A DNA stretch of 21,062 nt from CAZAFM01 sp964484395 (GTDB taxonomy: Bacteria; Campylobacterota; Campylobacteria; Campylobacterales; CAZAFM01): positions 1 to 21,062 of the forward strand of contig CAZAFM010000036.1 of assembly GCA_964484395.1 (NCBI GenBank), read 5' to 3'. The stretch's first letter is position 1, and each line of letters opens with the position of its first letter. The notes below the pieces were generated by a model. The model did no database searches. It was given only the letters and a program-made list of their open reading frames with translations, and was not told where the DNA came from. A program made the position numbers and the translations under genes. Below, piece by piece: positions 7,434-15,091 of this stretch.

Positions 7434-8331
7434 TCACCTCCTCTGGGAGCTTCTCTTCCATTATTTTGACAAGATCACTATCAAGTGAGTCAACCTCTGG
7501 AAGGATGATATTTACTATTAAGTGCAAATCACCTCTTTTTCCACTCTTTCTATCCATAAGTCCAAGCTCTTTGACTCTAAATTTTTGACCATTTTTGGTA
7601 TTTTTCGGGATTTTTAGTGTGAAATCTTTTACAAAGCTACTTATCTCTACCTTTCCACCAAAGAGGGCTTTTTTTAGAGGAATATTTATGTTTTTTTGAA
7701 GAGTGTTATTGACAATCTCATAGTTATTATCTTCAGCTATAAAGACTTTGATAAGAAGGTCACCCCTTCTACCTTGCATAGATTTACCTTTTGATCTCAC
7801 TCTTAGAGTTTCAGAGTTTTTTATACCTGCTGGTATCTTTATATCAAAAGTCTCCCCATTTAGGCTAATAGAGTGCTTTCCTCCTAGGACTGCTGTGGCT
7901 AGTGGTATGGTTATCTTAGAGTTTATATCTAAGTTTGGCTGATTAAACCCTCCAAAGCCCCCATCAAAACCTCCATCAAAGCCTCTTCCAAAACCACCAC
8001 CATCAAAACCACCCCCAAAAGAGAAGCCTCCGCCAAAGATGTTTTTGAGTATCTCATCAAGGTCCATATCAGCCCCACCTTGACTTCTAGCAAAATCACT
8101 AAAGTTCTGACCACCAAACATACTATCGCCAAATCGGTCATATTGAGCTCTTTTTTGTTCATCAGATAGTATTTCATAGGCTGCATTTATCTCTTTAAAC
8201 TTCTCTTCGGCACCCTCTTCTTTGTTTATATCTGGGTGATACTTACGAGCTAATCTTCTATAAGCTTTTTTTATCTCTTCAGCACTTGCGCTTTGTGTGA
8301 CACCTAGTGTTTCATATAAACTTTTTTCCAT
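7423..8331 (-). CDS. cbpA: DnaJ-class co-chaperone CbpA
   Basis: A 302-residue J-domain protein that would stimulate the ATPase of DnaK and deliver unfolded clients. The J domain occupies about 4-68 and has the essential HPD at 32-34. A glycine/phenylalanine-rich linker runs from about 99 to 130, with repeated GGF units, followed by the two beta-sandwich client-binding domains (about 134-290). The four CxxCxGxG zinc motifs of classical DnaJ are absent, which makes this a type II protein (CbpA/DjlA-independent group) and not DnaJ itself. The strong TTGACA/TATAAT promoter lies immediately upstream, and hspR overlaps the 3' end. The same gene pair in Helicobacter pylori and Campylobacter is controlled by HspR. 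ATG start with AGGAG upstream. Confidence 0.93.
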   Translation of the reverse strand: MEKSLYETLGVTQSASAEEIKKAYRRLARKYHPDINKEEGAEEKFKEINAAYEILSDEQKRAQYDRFGDSMFGGQNFSDFARSQGGADMDLDEILKNIFGGGFSFGGGFDGGGFGRGFDGGFDGGFGGFNQPNLDINSKITIPLATAVLGGKHSISLNGETFDIKIPAGIKNSETLRVRSKGKSMQGRRGDLLIKVFIAEDNNYEIVNNTLQKNINIPLKKALFGGKVEISSFVKDFTLKIPKNTKNGQKFRVKELGLMDRKSGKRGDLHLIVNIILPEVDSLDSDLVKIMEEKLPEEVSVA

Positions 8332-8366
8332 TACTTACTCCTAAAAATGTTAAAATCTTTACCCAG

Positions 8367-8396
8367 ATTATATAACAAAAGTTTAGTGAATGTCAA
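8367..8396 (-). promoter_or_regulatory. Strong sigma-70 promoter of cbpA-hspR
   Basis: On the minus strand, TTGACA (8396-8391) and TATAAT (8372-8367) are both perfect consensus hexamers separated by 18 bases. The start of transcription should fall near 8360, about 29 bases before the cbpA ATG. The -35 hexamer overlaps the stop codon of the upstream Cys-rich gene (8393-8395). A full -35 match is uncommon in Campylobacterota, which fits a strong promoter that needs a repressor. Confidence 0.75.
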
Positions 8397-8401
8397 TCAA
8401 C
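8381..8401. promoter_or_regulatory. HAIR-like candidate HspR operator
   Basis: GTTTAGT-N7-AATCAAC at 8381-8401 matches the HspR-associated inverted repeat CTTGAGT-N7-ACTCAAG at 10 of 14 defined positions with the correct 7-base spacing. It covers the -35 hexamer of the cbpA-hspR promoter, where a repressor would block polymerase. The consensus is recalled from Streptomyces and Helicobacter work. The dyad itself is imperfect (5 of 7 positions symmetric), so this is a candidate only. Confidence 0.45.
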
Positions 8402-8758
8402 TTTGAAAGAAGTTTTTTCTAGCTGTTTTCTTACAAATCCTTTTCTATGTGGAACAAAGCAGTCACTACAGTCTAGAGTCTCACCTATGTATTTTCCAAA
8501 CCTTGAGTTTATGGAGCACAATGTTTTTGAGTTTTTTACCATATAGAATGGACAAGCACAGAAGATGCAGTTTAGATACTCAATGTCATGGCATTTTTGA
8601 TTTTTAACATATAGTGGGCAGAAGTTTGGTTCTTTTTGTGAGAGGTTCTCATACAAAAAAGACTCTTCAAGAGAGTCCTCTTCAAGACCCTCTTTTTCGA
8701 TGAATTTTATGTTTTTTTGGTGTTGTTTTTTTGCAAACTCACTTCTTACAAAGTGCAT
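8393..8758 (-). CDS. Cysteine-rich small-domain protein
   Basis: A 121-residue protein of unknown function. The C-terminal half has nine metal-ligand-like residues: Cys47, Cys56, Cys64, Cys67, Cys69, Cys81, Cys97, Cys100 and His104, in the pattern C-x8-C-x7-NCIFCACPFY-x9-C-x9-G-x4-DCSDC-x3-PH. This resembles the zf-like cysteine-rich small domain (Pfam PF04071), usually thought to bind zinc or another metal. The N-terminal 45 residues are charged and helical. The frame is open upstream to an ATG at 8794, but the ATG at 8758 is preferred: GAGGAG lies four bases before it, and it reduces the overlap with the chemoreceptor gene to 20 bases. It is the last gene of the signalling operon, so it may assist the zinc-binding receptor or may simply be a passenger. 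Confidence 0.75.
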   Translation of the reverse strand: MHFVRSEFAKKQHQKNIKFIEKEGLEEDSLEESFLYENLSQKEPNFCPLYVKNQKCHDIEYLNCIFCACPFYMVKNSKTLCSINSRFGKYIGETLDCSDCFVPHRKGFVRKQLEKTSFKVD

Positions 8759-10133
8759 CCATCTCCTCAAACATCTTATCAGAGGATATCTCAATATCTA
8801 GATATGACTCATATATCTCATCAGCTTTTGATATATCTCTCTCTTTTTTAACCTCTTCTATGGTTTTCTCTATATTGTTATGAAACTCTTTATGCGCTGT
8901 GAACATAGAATCAAAATTAGCTCCTTTACCAAAGTAGGACTTCTCTCTCTCAATCATCTTGACTAGAGAGCAACTAGCGTCATCTGGTATCTCTTTACCT
9001 ACTCTTCCTTGCATAAGCATTGAGTATGTTATGTATTTGTAGATAATGTGTTCTATTTTGGATAGGACAAAAAGTGTTTGGTTTTTGATGGTGTTTGTGT
9101 TTGTTTTAAGTACAATAGTCTTATCACTTATCTGTTCAAATATACTTAAAAAAGCATCCATCTTTTTGTTTGAAGACTCTGTTATTGTTTTGACGCTCTT
9201 TGACTCTTTGGCGATTATCTCCATATCATCATTTATCTCTTTTATCGTACCTGAAATCTCTCCTGTTGCCTCTTGTGTATTCTCAGCTAGCTTTCTTACC
9301 TCCTCAGCCACAACAGCAAATCCCCTTCCGTGCTCTCCTGCTCTTGCTGCCTCTATGGCGGCATTTAAAGCTAGCATATTTGTCTGGTCAGCTATCTCTT
9401 CTATTAGCTCTAAGACTCTTACTACTTCTATGATTTTCTTAGAAAAAATCTTTATTTTTTTGTCTGTCTCATCTACTGTTTTTATGAGCTTATCAAAATC
9501 AGCCGTAACTAGCTTTATCTCTGCATTTCCTTTTTTAGAAACATCAGTTATATCTTCTGTCTCATCTGTTATTTTCATCATCATATCTACTGTTCTTTGT
9601 AGGTCATCTTGCATTGTTTGGAGGTTTTTTTCTAGTGAGTTTGAGCTTAGCTTTGAGATAGAGCTTACTAAGGTATTACTTTTGTGATAGTCGTGACTTT
9701 TTTTCATCTCATCTATGACTTTGTTTATACTTCCAGTACTCTGTGCAAATGCGCCTTTAAGCCCTTTTGGCTGAGCTGACCTAAAAAACTGCTCATCATT
9801 TGCATACATTATGGATGTTTTTATCTCTCGCATAAAGGCCTCTAGCTGATCTGCCATATTGTTCACACCCCATGCTAAATCTCCTATCTCACCTTTGTCA
9901 TCTATCTGGGTAATTCTTGGCTCAAAAACACCATTAGCAAGAGAGTTTGTAACATGCTCAATTTTTTTGATAAGCACTCTATTACTACTGCTTCCTCTAA
10001 CTACAAAGACTACACTTAGTCCAAGAGCTACAACTATCAATACTACACTTACAGCAACCATCTTTGCAAAAAGAAAGACAAGTGCAAGTACCAAAAAAAC
10101 TATCTGAATAATTGCAAAAGAACTGTTTTTCAT
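8739..10133 (-). CDS. Methyl-accepting chemotaxis protein with C-terminal CZB domain
   Basis: A 464-residue chemoreceptor. Two adjacent membrane helices (about 6-24 and 27-46) are joined by only a few residues, so there is no periplasmic sensor domain. A HAMP-like linker follows (about 48-105). The signalling hairpin tip is well conserved (DQTNMLALNAAIEAARAGEHGRG and on through FAVVAEEVRKLAENTQ, 249-287), so it should couple to CheA/CheW. The C-terminus (about 355-460) fits a chemoreceptor zinc-binding (CZB) domain: His362 in EHIIYK, Cys388 in CSL, and His414/His418 in AHKEFH supply the four expected ligands, although the usual tryptophans are Tyr365 and Val391. In known CZB proteins the domain senses zinc or hypochlorous acid at the cysteine. 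Input therefore appears to be cytoplasmic. It starts nine bases after the STAS gene, with AAGG overlapping that gene's stop codon. Confidence 0.93.
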   Translation of the reverse strand: MKNSSFAIIQIVFLVLALVFLFAKMVAVSVVLIVVALGLSVVFVVRGSSSNRVLIKKIEHVTNSLANGVFEPRITQIDDKGEIGDLAWGVNNMADQLEAFMREIKTSIMYANDEQFFRSAQPKGLKGAFAQSTGSINKVIDEMKKSHDYHKSNTLVSSISKLSSNSLEKNLQTMQDDLQRTVDMMMKITDETEDITDVSKKGNAEIKLVTADFDKLIKTVDETDKKIKIFSKKIIEVVRVLELIEEIADQTNMLALNAAIEAARAGEHGRGFAVVAEEVRKLAENTQEATGEISGTIKEINDDMEIIAKESKSVKTITESSNKKMDAFLSIFEQISDKTIVLKTNTNTIKNQTLFVLSKIEHIIYKYITYSMLMQGRVGKEIPDDASCSLVKMIEREKSYFGKGANFDSMFTAHKEFHNNIEKTIEEVKKERDISKADEIYESYLDIEISSDKMFEEMDALCKK

Positions 10134-10142
10134 GATAATACC

Positions 10143-10451
10143 TTAGGTGTTTTTTGAGACATTTAGTATCTCTATGAGTGTGAGTTTTTTTAATGCACTA
10201 TAGAGCTCATCCTTATCCACAACCACCTCTATATCCGCTTTTTCTATCTCTTTTAGTTCCAAAATAGCCCCAATTACAGAGCTTGGAAGTGAGTAGCAAT
10301 CTTCAAAAATAATTTTTATCTTACTACTACTGTAAACATTGAAGTTTTTATGTAGGGTTTTTTTAAACTCAAGTGTCTGTTCGTGCGTGGTAATAGAGCC
10401 CTTACAGACAATCTCTACAAAATCATCAAGCTTCTTGGTTAAAATCTCCAT
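10143..10451 (-). CDS. STAS-domain protein, probable anti-anti-sigma/partner-switch antagonist
   Basis: A 102-residue single-domain protein with a STAS-like pattern: a beta-rich start (EIVCKGSITTHEQTLEFKKTL, about 13-33), then KIKIIFEDCYSLPSSVIGAILEL (44-66), IEVVVDKDELYSALKKL (74-90) and a short terminal helix. The segment DCYSLPSSVIG aligns with the phosphorylated loop of SpoIIAA-type proteins, making Ser57 or Ser58 the likely phosphorylation site. The neighbouring gene encodes both a PP2C phosphatase and a HATPase domain, exactly the enzymes that would remove and add such a phosphate. This pairing resembles HsbR/HsbA of Pseudomonas. The final target is not visible here and could be a sigma/anti-sigma pair, a cyclase or a transporter. 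ATG start with AAGGAAGAG directly upstream. Confidence 0.8.
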   Translation of the reverse strand: MEILTKKLDDFVEIVCKGSITTHEQTLEFKKTLHKNFNVYSSSKIKIIFEDCYSLPSSVIGAILELKEIEKADIEVVVDKDELYSALKKLTLIEILNVSKNT

Positions 10452-10473
10452 TCTCTTCCTTTTGATTACAAAT

Positions 10474-12198
10474 TCATATTTTATCTATCAAAAAAAGATA
10501 GGCTACATTTCCACTTTTGGAGTAAAAAAGTCCCTCACTATAAATCTGAGCCATCTTTATACCTCTACCACTAAAAAGAGAGTCACTCTTTATCTTTGCC
10601 TCTTTTAGTACACCCACTACATCAAAACCCTCACCACTGTCTGTTATTATAACACCAAAACACTTTTTTAAGCTGTTTTGTGTAGTGATTAGCTCACACT
10701 TAATCTCTTTACTGGAAAAATATAAATCATTCTGTCGTTCTCTTATGACTTTGTCGTACATTTTTTGAGCAATGAGCACTTTTTTTTCACTATAGTCTAT
10801 CCCGAAACTCCCATGCTCTAAAGAGTTTATCAAAACTTCAAATAGTGCTCCTTGAAAACTCTCAAGCTTCATAGAATCAACCTCATCTTCAAGCAGTGAA
10901 GCAATATGCAAAATCGCCTCATCTACATCTAATAGCGTGCTTTGAAAGACAAAACTTCTTTTTACAAGTTTTTTCACATCTGCAAAAAAAAGATAGATAG
11001 CACTAACATCATCTATTCTCTTTTCAATAGCCATATCAAAACTTTCAAAGAGTTCATTAATACTAAGTGAACTTTTCAAATCCTCAGATATTTTTTTATA
11101 GTAGACTCCTCTATTATCTTTCAGGGGAGCTTCAAACACCCCATCACTAACCATTAATAACTTTTTTATACCTTCAAAACTCACACACTCAAGCTTTGAA
11201 TCTTTTATGTATGGACTTATGGGTTGATTATTTGATTCAAGCTCAACCACTTCTCCATCTACACTTTCATAAAAAATAGGAGGCATACCAAAGTTTGCGA
11301 AGCTCATCTTTTTAAGGCTTGTATCTATCTCTAAAAATATAGCTCCTAGTATCTCATCACCTAAGAGTTGCTTTTTAATAAAGCTAACAAAAGAGTTGAT
11401 AAGTTTTTTTAACTCATAATCACTCTTTGCTCTAGAGACCTCTATTGAGTTGTTTATGTATGCTGTTAACAAAATAGAGGTTACAGAGGCTGATAGCCCC
11501 TTTCCTGTAGCATCAAACATAAAAAGAAGATATCTATCTTCATCTATCTCTACAGTTCCATAACTATCTCCACTTAATATATCAAGAGGCTCATATCTAG
11601 AAGAGAAAAAAATCCCATTTTGGTATCTATAATATAACTCATCTTTTATAAGCTTTACCTGCTTTTTAAAAGCACTCTCCTCTTGCCATGTATGGTACTT
11701 ATCTTTGTAGCTTAGAAGCTCTATCTCTTTTTGCTTTGCTATCTCTAGTTTATTATATGCTAATCCTAAATCTTCATTCTTTGCTTCTAGCTCCTTTTTT
11801 AGTCTCTGTCGCTCTAAAAGCAAAAAGCACTTATGTAAAGCCTTATCAAACCTAGTTTTATGAAATGGTTTCGTAAGAAAGGAGGTTACATCAAAATCTA
11901 TTGCCTGAAGTAAAAATCCAGATTCATAGTGAGCACTAATAACAACTATGGGTATCTCACTATCTATCTCTCTTATATATGAAATAAGTGATAATCCATC
12001 CATTTCTGGCATAGTAATGTCAGTTATAATTATATCTATATGCTCTTTTTTAAAAATCTCAAGTGCTACAACTCCATTACAAGCAGCATGTACATATTTC
12101 ACTCTTCTTGAGAGATATATGCTCACCATATGTAATACATCTGGCTCATCCTCAGCATAGAGTATGCTTATATCCTTTAAGTTTCCTACTTGTTCCAA
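10474..12198 (-). CDS. Receiver-PP2C phosphatase-HATPase partner-switch regulator
   Basis: A 574-residue three-part signalling protein. The receiver domain (about 9-125) has the acidic pocket Glu16/Asp17, the phosphoacceptor Asp60 in IIITDITMPEMDG, Ser88 and Lys110. A coiled coil (130-185) connects to a SpoIIE-type PP2C domain (about 190-407) with metal-binding aspartates in SGDSYG (Asp211), FDATGKG (Asp229), SDGVFE (Asp352) and DDVSAIYL (Asp397). The C-terminal GHKL ATPase domain (about 415-574) has the N-box LFEVLINSLEHG (452-463), DSGEGFD (520-526) and GRGIKMAQ (544-551), and looks like an SpoIIAB/RsbW-type serine kinase. An upstream histidine kinase would set the balance between dephosphorylating and phosphorylating the STAS protein encoded next. 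The only usable start is TTG at 12198, inside the end of the methyltransferase gene and without a strong ribosome site, so translation is probably coupled. Confidence 0.92.
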   Translation of the reverse strand: MEQVGNLKDISILYAEDEPDVLHMVSIYLSRRVKYVHAACNGVVALEIFKKEHIDIIITDITMPEMDGLSLISYIREIDSEIPIVVISAHYESGFLLQAIDFDVTSFLTKPFHKTRFDKALHKCFLLLERQRLKKELEAKNEDLGLAYNKLEIAKQKEIELLSYKDKYHTWQEESAFKKQVKLIKDELYYRYQNGIFFSSRYEPLDILSGDSYGTVEIDEDRYLLFMFDATGKGLSASVTSILLTAYINNSIEVSRAKSDYELKKLINSFVSFIKKQLLGDEILGAIFLEIDTSLKKMSFANFGMPPIFYESVDGEVVELESNNQPISPYIKDSKLECVSFEGIKKLLMVSDGVFEAPLKDNRGVYYKKISEDLKSSLSINELFESFDMAIEKRIDDVSAIYLFFADVKKLVKRSFVFQSTLLDVDEAILHIASLLEDEVDSMKLESFQGALFEVLINSLEHGSFGIDYSEKKVLIAQKMYDKVIRERQNDLYFSSKEIKCELITTQNSLKKCFGVIITDSGEGFDVVGVLKEAKIKSDSLFSGRGIKMAQIYSEGLFYSKSGNVAYLFLIDKI

Positions 12199-12965
12199 CT
12201 AATTACCGCCCATTTAATATTTGGATTTAGACTATCTATCTTGTTTTCATAAAACTCCTCTAAGCGCTCTAATTCTATCTCATTTAGTTCACCAATACTC
12301 CACTTTATGGAGTCTATGAACCGATCTTTACTCTTTTTGGATATGCGATCACTTTTTAGCTCTATATACTCTAAGCTTGGGTTTATTCCTAGAGTATAGA
12401 GGATGTTTATGATGTATATGTAATCTGGGTTTGGCTCTATCTCTTTTTGTAGTAGTTGCATAATCTCTTTTGGCAAAAAGGAGCCTCCTACTTTTGTGGT
12501 TAGATATACTCTTTTTTTAGCTTTACTATCTAGTTTTAGAAGTGCCTCTTTCATATTAGCAACTTGCATAGAGCGAGAAGCTACGACTATATCACACATA
12601 GGCAGAGAGTCCCAAGACTGCTCCCATGAGTGTAGTAGTGGTGTAATGTTGCTGATATTACCATTTTGGCATCTCTGTTTAAGCTTTTTTATCATCTCCT
12701 CTGAGTAATCAAAAGCGGTTATACTTTCAAGTAGATTTTTGGCATTTATAGATACGGTTCCCGCTCCACAGCCAACATCTAGGAGAGTTTTGCACTCACT
12801 AAAGTCTATGATTTTCATAAGTTTCTCTATATAACTATCACCATCTACTACACTATTCATATCTGAGGCTTTAGAATCCCACTCTTTTTTGGTTTTTGGC
12901 TTAAAGGAGCTTTTGGATTTTTGCTCAATGTATAGTTTGTTAAAGTCAATATCTAGTATGTTCAT
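12186..12965 (-). CDS. Class I SAM-dependent methyltransferase
   Basis: A 259-residue methyltransferase of unknown substrate. Motif I is LLDVGCGAGTVS at about 61-72, the acidic residue after the second strand lies in AFDYSEEM (Asp86), and CDIVVASRSMQ follows as motif IV-like. There is no NPPY motif, which argues against glutamine or adenine methylation of the PrmC type. The N-terminal 25 residues are basic and polar, and the C-terminal third (about 170-259) is an uncharacterised helical extension. Two ATG codons are adjacent (12968 and 12965). The second has better spacing from AAAGG and is used here. It is the first gene of the signalling operon, overlapping the next gene by 13 bases. In this setting methylation of a signalling protein is conceivable, but a small-molecule or cofactor substrate is equally possible. 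Confidence 0.82.
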   Translation of the reverse strand: MNILDIDFNKLYIEQKSKSSFKPKTKKEWDSKASDMNSVVDGDSYIEKLMKIIDFSECKTLLDVGCGAGTVSINAKNLLESITAFDYSEEMIKKLKQRCQNGNISNITPLLHSWEQSWDSLPMCDIVVASRSMQVANMKEALLKLDSKAKKRVYLTTKVGGSFLPKEIMQLLQKEIEPNPDYIYIINILYTLGINPSLEYIELKSDRISKKSKDRFIDSIKWSIGELNEIELERLEEFYENKIDSLNPNIKWAVISWNK

Positions 12966-13022
12966 CATCAGCCTTTAATTGATTTGATGTTATTTTATCG
13001 AAATTCAAAAAAAGGTTACGCA

Positions 13023-14282
13023 GTGAGTAGAATAGTAGAAAACTTCAAGGAGTTATCTTCAAAGAGGAGGTGCTCTTTTGATGCAGAAGAAGCATTTTTG
13101 TTTCTCCAAGAGTTTTGTAAAAAAAACGGATATGTCGTAAAAACAGATGATGCAAAAAACATAGTAGCTACTAAAAACTCACCCTCTATATATCTACAAG
13201 CCCACTACGATATGGTCTGCTTAGGAGAGACTCCACCAACTATTGAGATAGAAGAAAACATACTAAAAGCTAAAAACTCAACCCTAGGTGCTGATAATGG
13301 TATAGGTATAGCCTATATGATGGAGCAAGTACGCCAACAAAGAGATATAGGACTTATATTTACTTCTGATGAAGAGGTAGGACTTCTAGGGGCTAGAGGA
13401 CTTGATATAGACTTTAGCGGTAGGTATCTTATCAATCTTGATTTTGAGAGTGAAGGTGAAATATGTGTAGGTTGTGCTGGAGGCTTTGATATTAAGGCCT
13501 CACTACCTCTAGAGTATGAAAACAAACCCATATCAAACACATACAATATCAAAAGTAGTGGCTTTAGTGGCGGTCACAGCGGTATAGAAGCTGGTAAAAA
13601 AAGTGCCATAAAAGAGCTAGTAAAACTTCTATATCAAGATGATTTAACCCTTATTGATATAAGCGGGGGAGAGAAGATAAACTCCATCCCAAAACATGCT
13701 AGTGCTACTGTATGCACACAAGGTTCAATAGCCTCCACTCCTCACTTTGGTATAAAAAAGATAGATAGTGAAAAAAAGCTTATAAAAAACTCCAAAAACA
13801 TAATAGAGCTTCTATACCTACTACATGATGGTATTCTTGAATATGATAGAGAGTTAGGAGGTGTGCAGACATCTTTTAACATAAGCCTTATTTACATAGA
13901 AAATGGTAGGTTTTATATAGAAGGTATGGGGCGATCAAACAAAAAAGATGAACAACTCCACCTAAAAGCAAAAACAGAGCTTCTCTTGCAAAAATTTGGC
14001 TTTGAAGATATAGAGGTTTTTTCATACTTTGAACCTTGGGATGTAGAAAAAGGAGAGCTTCAAAACATCGGACTTGAAGTGTTTAGGGAGTTTTTTGAAA
14101 ACCCAAAAGTCTCAACAATACACGCAGGATTGGAGTGTGGAATACTAGCAAAGTACTTCAAAGAGGTCATATCCATAGGACCAAACATCTATGCTCCCCA
14201 CACAAAAGAGGAGTATGCAGAGATAGACTCTATAGAAAAAACATATAATGCATTAGAAGCACTAATAAAGAGACTATGTTAA
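13023..14282 (+). CDS. pepD: PepD-like aminoacyl-histidine dipeptidase (M20C)
   Basis: Probable cytosolic metallodipeptidase that splits Xaa-His and related dipeptides. Numbered from GTG at 13023, the protein has 419 residues, somewhat shorter than Escherichia coli PepD (about 485). Metal-site motifs of peptidase family M20 are present: QAHYDMV (His61, Asp63), LGADNGIGIAYMM (Asp91), the catalytic-base segment TSDEEVGLLGARGLD (Glu117/Glu118), LINLDFE (Asp140) and the final histidine in YAPHTKEEY (His393). SGGHSGIEAG (178-187) lies in the dimerisation lid. The frame is open back to TTG at 12984 and ATG at 12987, but AAAGG seven bases before 13023 and the need for promoter space next to the divergent gene favour the GTG. 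The stop codon overlaps that of the convergent prmC gene. Confidence 0.88.
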   Translation: MSRIVENFKELSSKRRCSFDAEEAFLFLQEFCKKNGYVVKTDDAKNIVATKNSPSIYLQAHYDMVCLGETPPTIEIEENILKAKNSTLGADNGIGIAYMMEQVRQQRDIGLIFTSDEEVGLLGARGLDIDFSGRYLINLDFESEGEICVGCAGGFDIKASLPLEYENKPISNTYNIKSSGFSGGHSGIEAGKKSAIKELVKLLYQDDLTLIDISGGEKINSIPKHASATVCTQGSIASTPHFGIKKIDSEKKLIKNSKNIIELLYLLHDGILEYDRELGGVQTSFNISLIYIENGRFYIEGMGRSNKKDEQLHLKAKTELLLQKFGFEDIEVFSYFEPWDVEKGELQNIGLEVFREFFENPKVSTIHAGLECGILAKYFKEVISIGPNIYAPHTKEEYAEIDSIEKTYNALEALIKRLC

Positions 14283-15091
14283 ATATCAAACTCTAAAACA
14301 AAAAACCTATCTATTCCTGCATAGTCTTTGAAAAACTCCACTTCTCCTAGGGAGTTTGTATCTATAAACTCTAAAAGTGGCTCTCTCTGGTCATATCCTA
14401 TTTCGCAGATAAAAAATCTGCATCTACCCTTTATCTCTAAAAGCATCTTTTTTATAAACTCATCACCACCTACTCCTCCAAATAGAGCCTCTTTTGGTTC
14501 ATACTCTAGCTCTTTTTGGACCTTGTATGAGCTACTTATATATGGAGGGTTTGAGACTATAAGTTCAAAATCTCCCTCTATGTTTGAGAGTATGTCAGAG
14601 TTTACAAGTGTGATTTTGCTTTGAAGTCCAAAGTTCTTGATATTTACTGAGGCTATCTTTAGTGCATCACTACTTATATCTCCTGATAGAAGCTCTATAT
14701 CTCTACTTAGTGCTAGTATGCAGGATATGATACCACTTCCTATACCTACTTCACACACTCTTTTTATGGAGTATCTATCAATAATCTTTAGTGCCATATC
14801 AACTACAAGTTCAGTCTCAGGACGCGGAATTAGAGCGCCTTTTTCTATATAGAATGTGTGAGAATAGAAGCTAACTTTTTGTAACATATACTCAAGAGGT
14901 TCATGGGACTTTCTTCTTTGTAGAAGCTCTAAAAATCTTCTCTCATCCACTTCTAACTCACCATGAGTATGTAAAAAAGTCCTATCACACTCTAAGATAT
15001 GTGATAGTATTAGCTCACACTCATATCTAGCTCTTAGAGCTACTCCTCTTAGCTCTTCTACTCCAAAAGCTAATGCTTCATCTATACTCAA
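14279..15091 (-). CDS. prmC: Peptide chain release factor N5-glutamine methyltransferase
   Basis: Methylates the glutamine of the GGQ motif of release factors RF1 and RF2, which they need for efficient peptide release. The protein has 270 residues, a normal length. The N-terminal helical domain (about 1-75) contains the family segment RKSHEPLEYMLQK, followed by GALIPRPETELVV (85-97). The SAM-binding motif is CEVGIGSGIIS (113-123), and the substrate-binding catalytic motif is IVSNPPYIS (178-186), diagnostic of the PrmC/HemK group. The ATG overlaps the stop of the upstream M48 protease gene (ATGA-type, four bases), so the two form an operon. Its TAA and the TAA of pepD on the opposite strand share the palindrome TTAA. 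Confidence 0.95.
   Translation of the reverse strand: MSIDEALAFGVEELRGVALRARYECELILSHILECDRTFLHTHGELEVDERRFLELLQRRKSHEPLEYMLQKVSFYSHTFYIEKGALIPRPETELVVDMALKIIDRYSIKRVCEVGIGSGIISCILALSRDIELLSGDISSDALKIASVNIKNFGLQSKITLVNSDILSNIEGDFELIVSNPPYISSSYKVQKELEYEPKEALFGGVGGDEFIKKMLLEIKGRCRFFICEIGYDQREPLLEFIDTNSLGEVEFFKDYAGIDRFFVLEFDI

Noticed and set aside
7930..8040. Apparent tandem DNA repeats of CCTCCATCAAA/CCACCACC type
   Set aside because: They encode the glycine/phenylalanine-rich linker of CbpA in frame, so this is protein low complexity rather than a DNA repeat or CRISPR.
7929..8186. 85-codon minus-strand frame inside cbpA
   Set aside because: It is out of frame with the J-domain protein and results from the glycine-rich linker being read in another frame.
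9046..9687. 213-codon plus-strand open frame opposite the chemoreceptor gene
   Set aside because: It lies wholly antisense to conserved MCP coding sequence, is dominated by serine, phenylalanine and isoleucine as expected for an antisense frame in AT-rich DNA, and shows no recognisable domain.
12984..13022. Upstream TTG/ATG starts for the PepD-like gene
   Set aside because: They lack a ribosome site, would leave under 20 bases between divergent start codons, and add residues absent from the usual family N-terminus.
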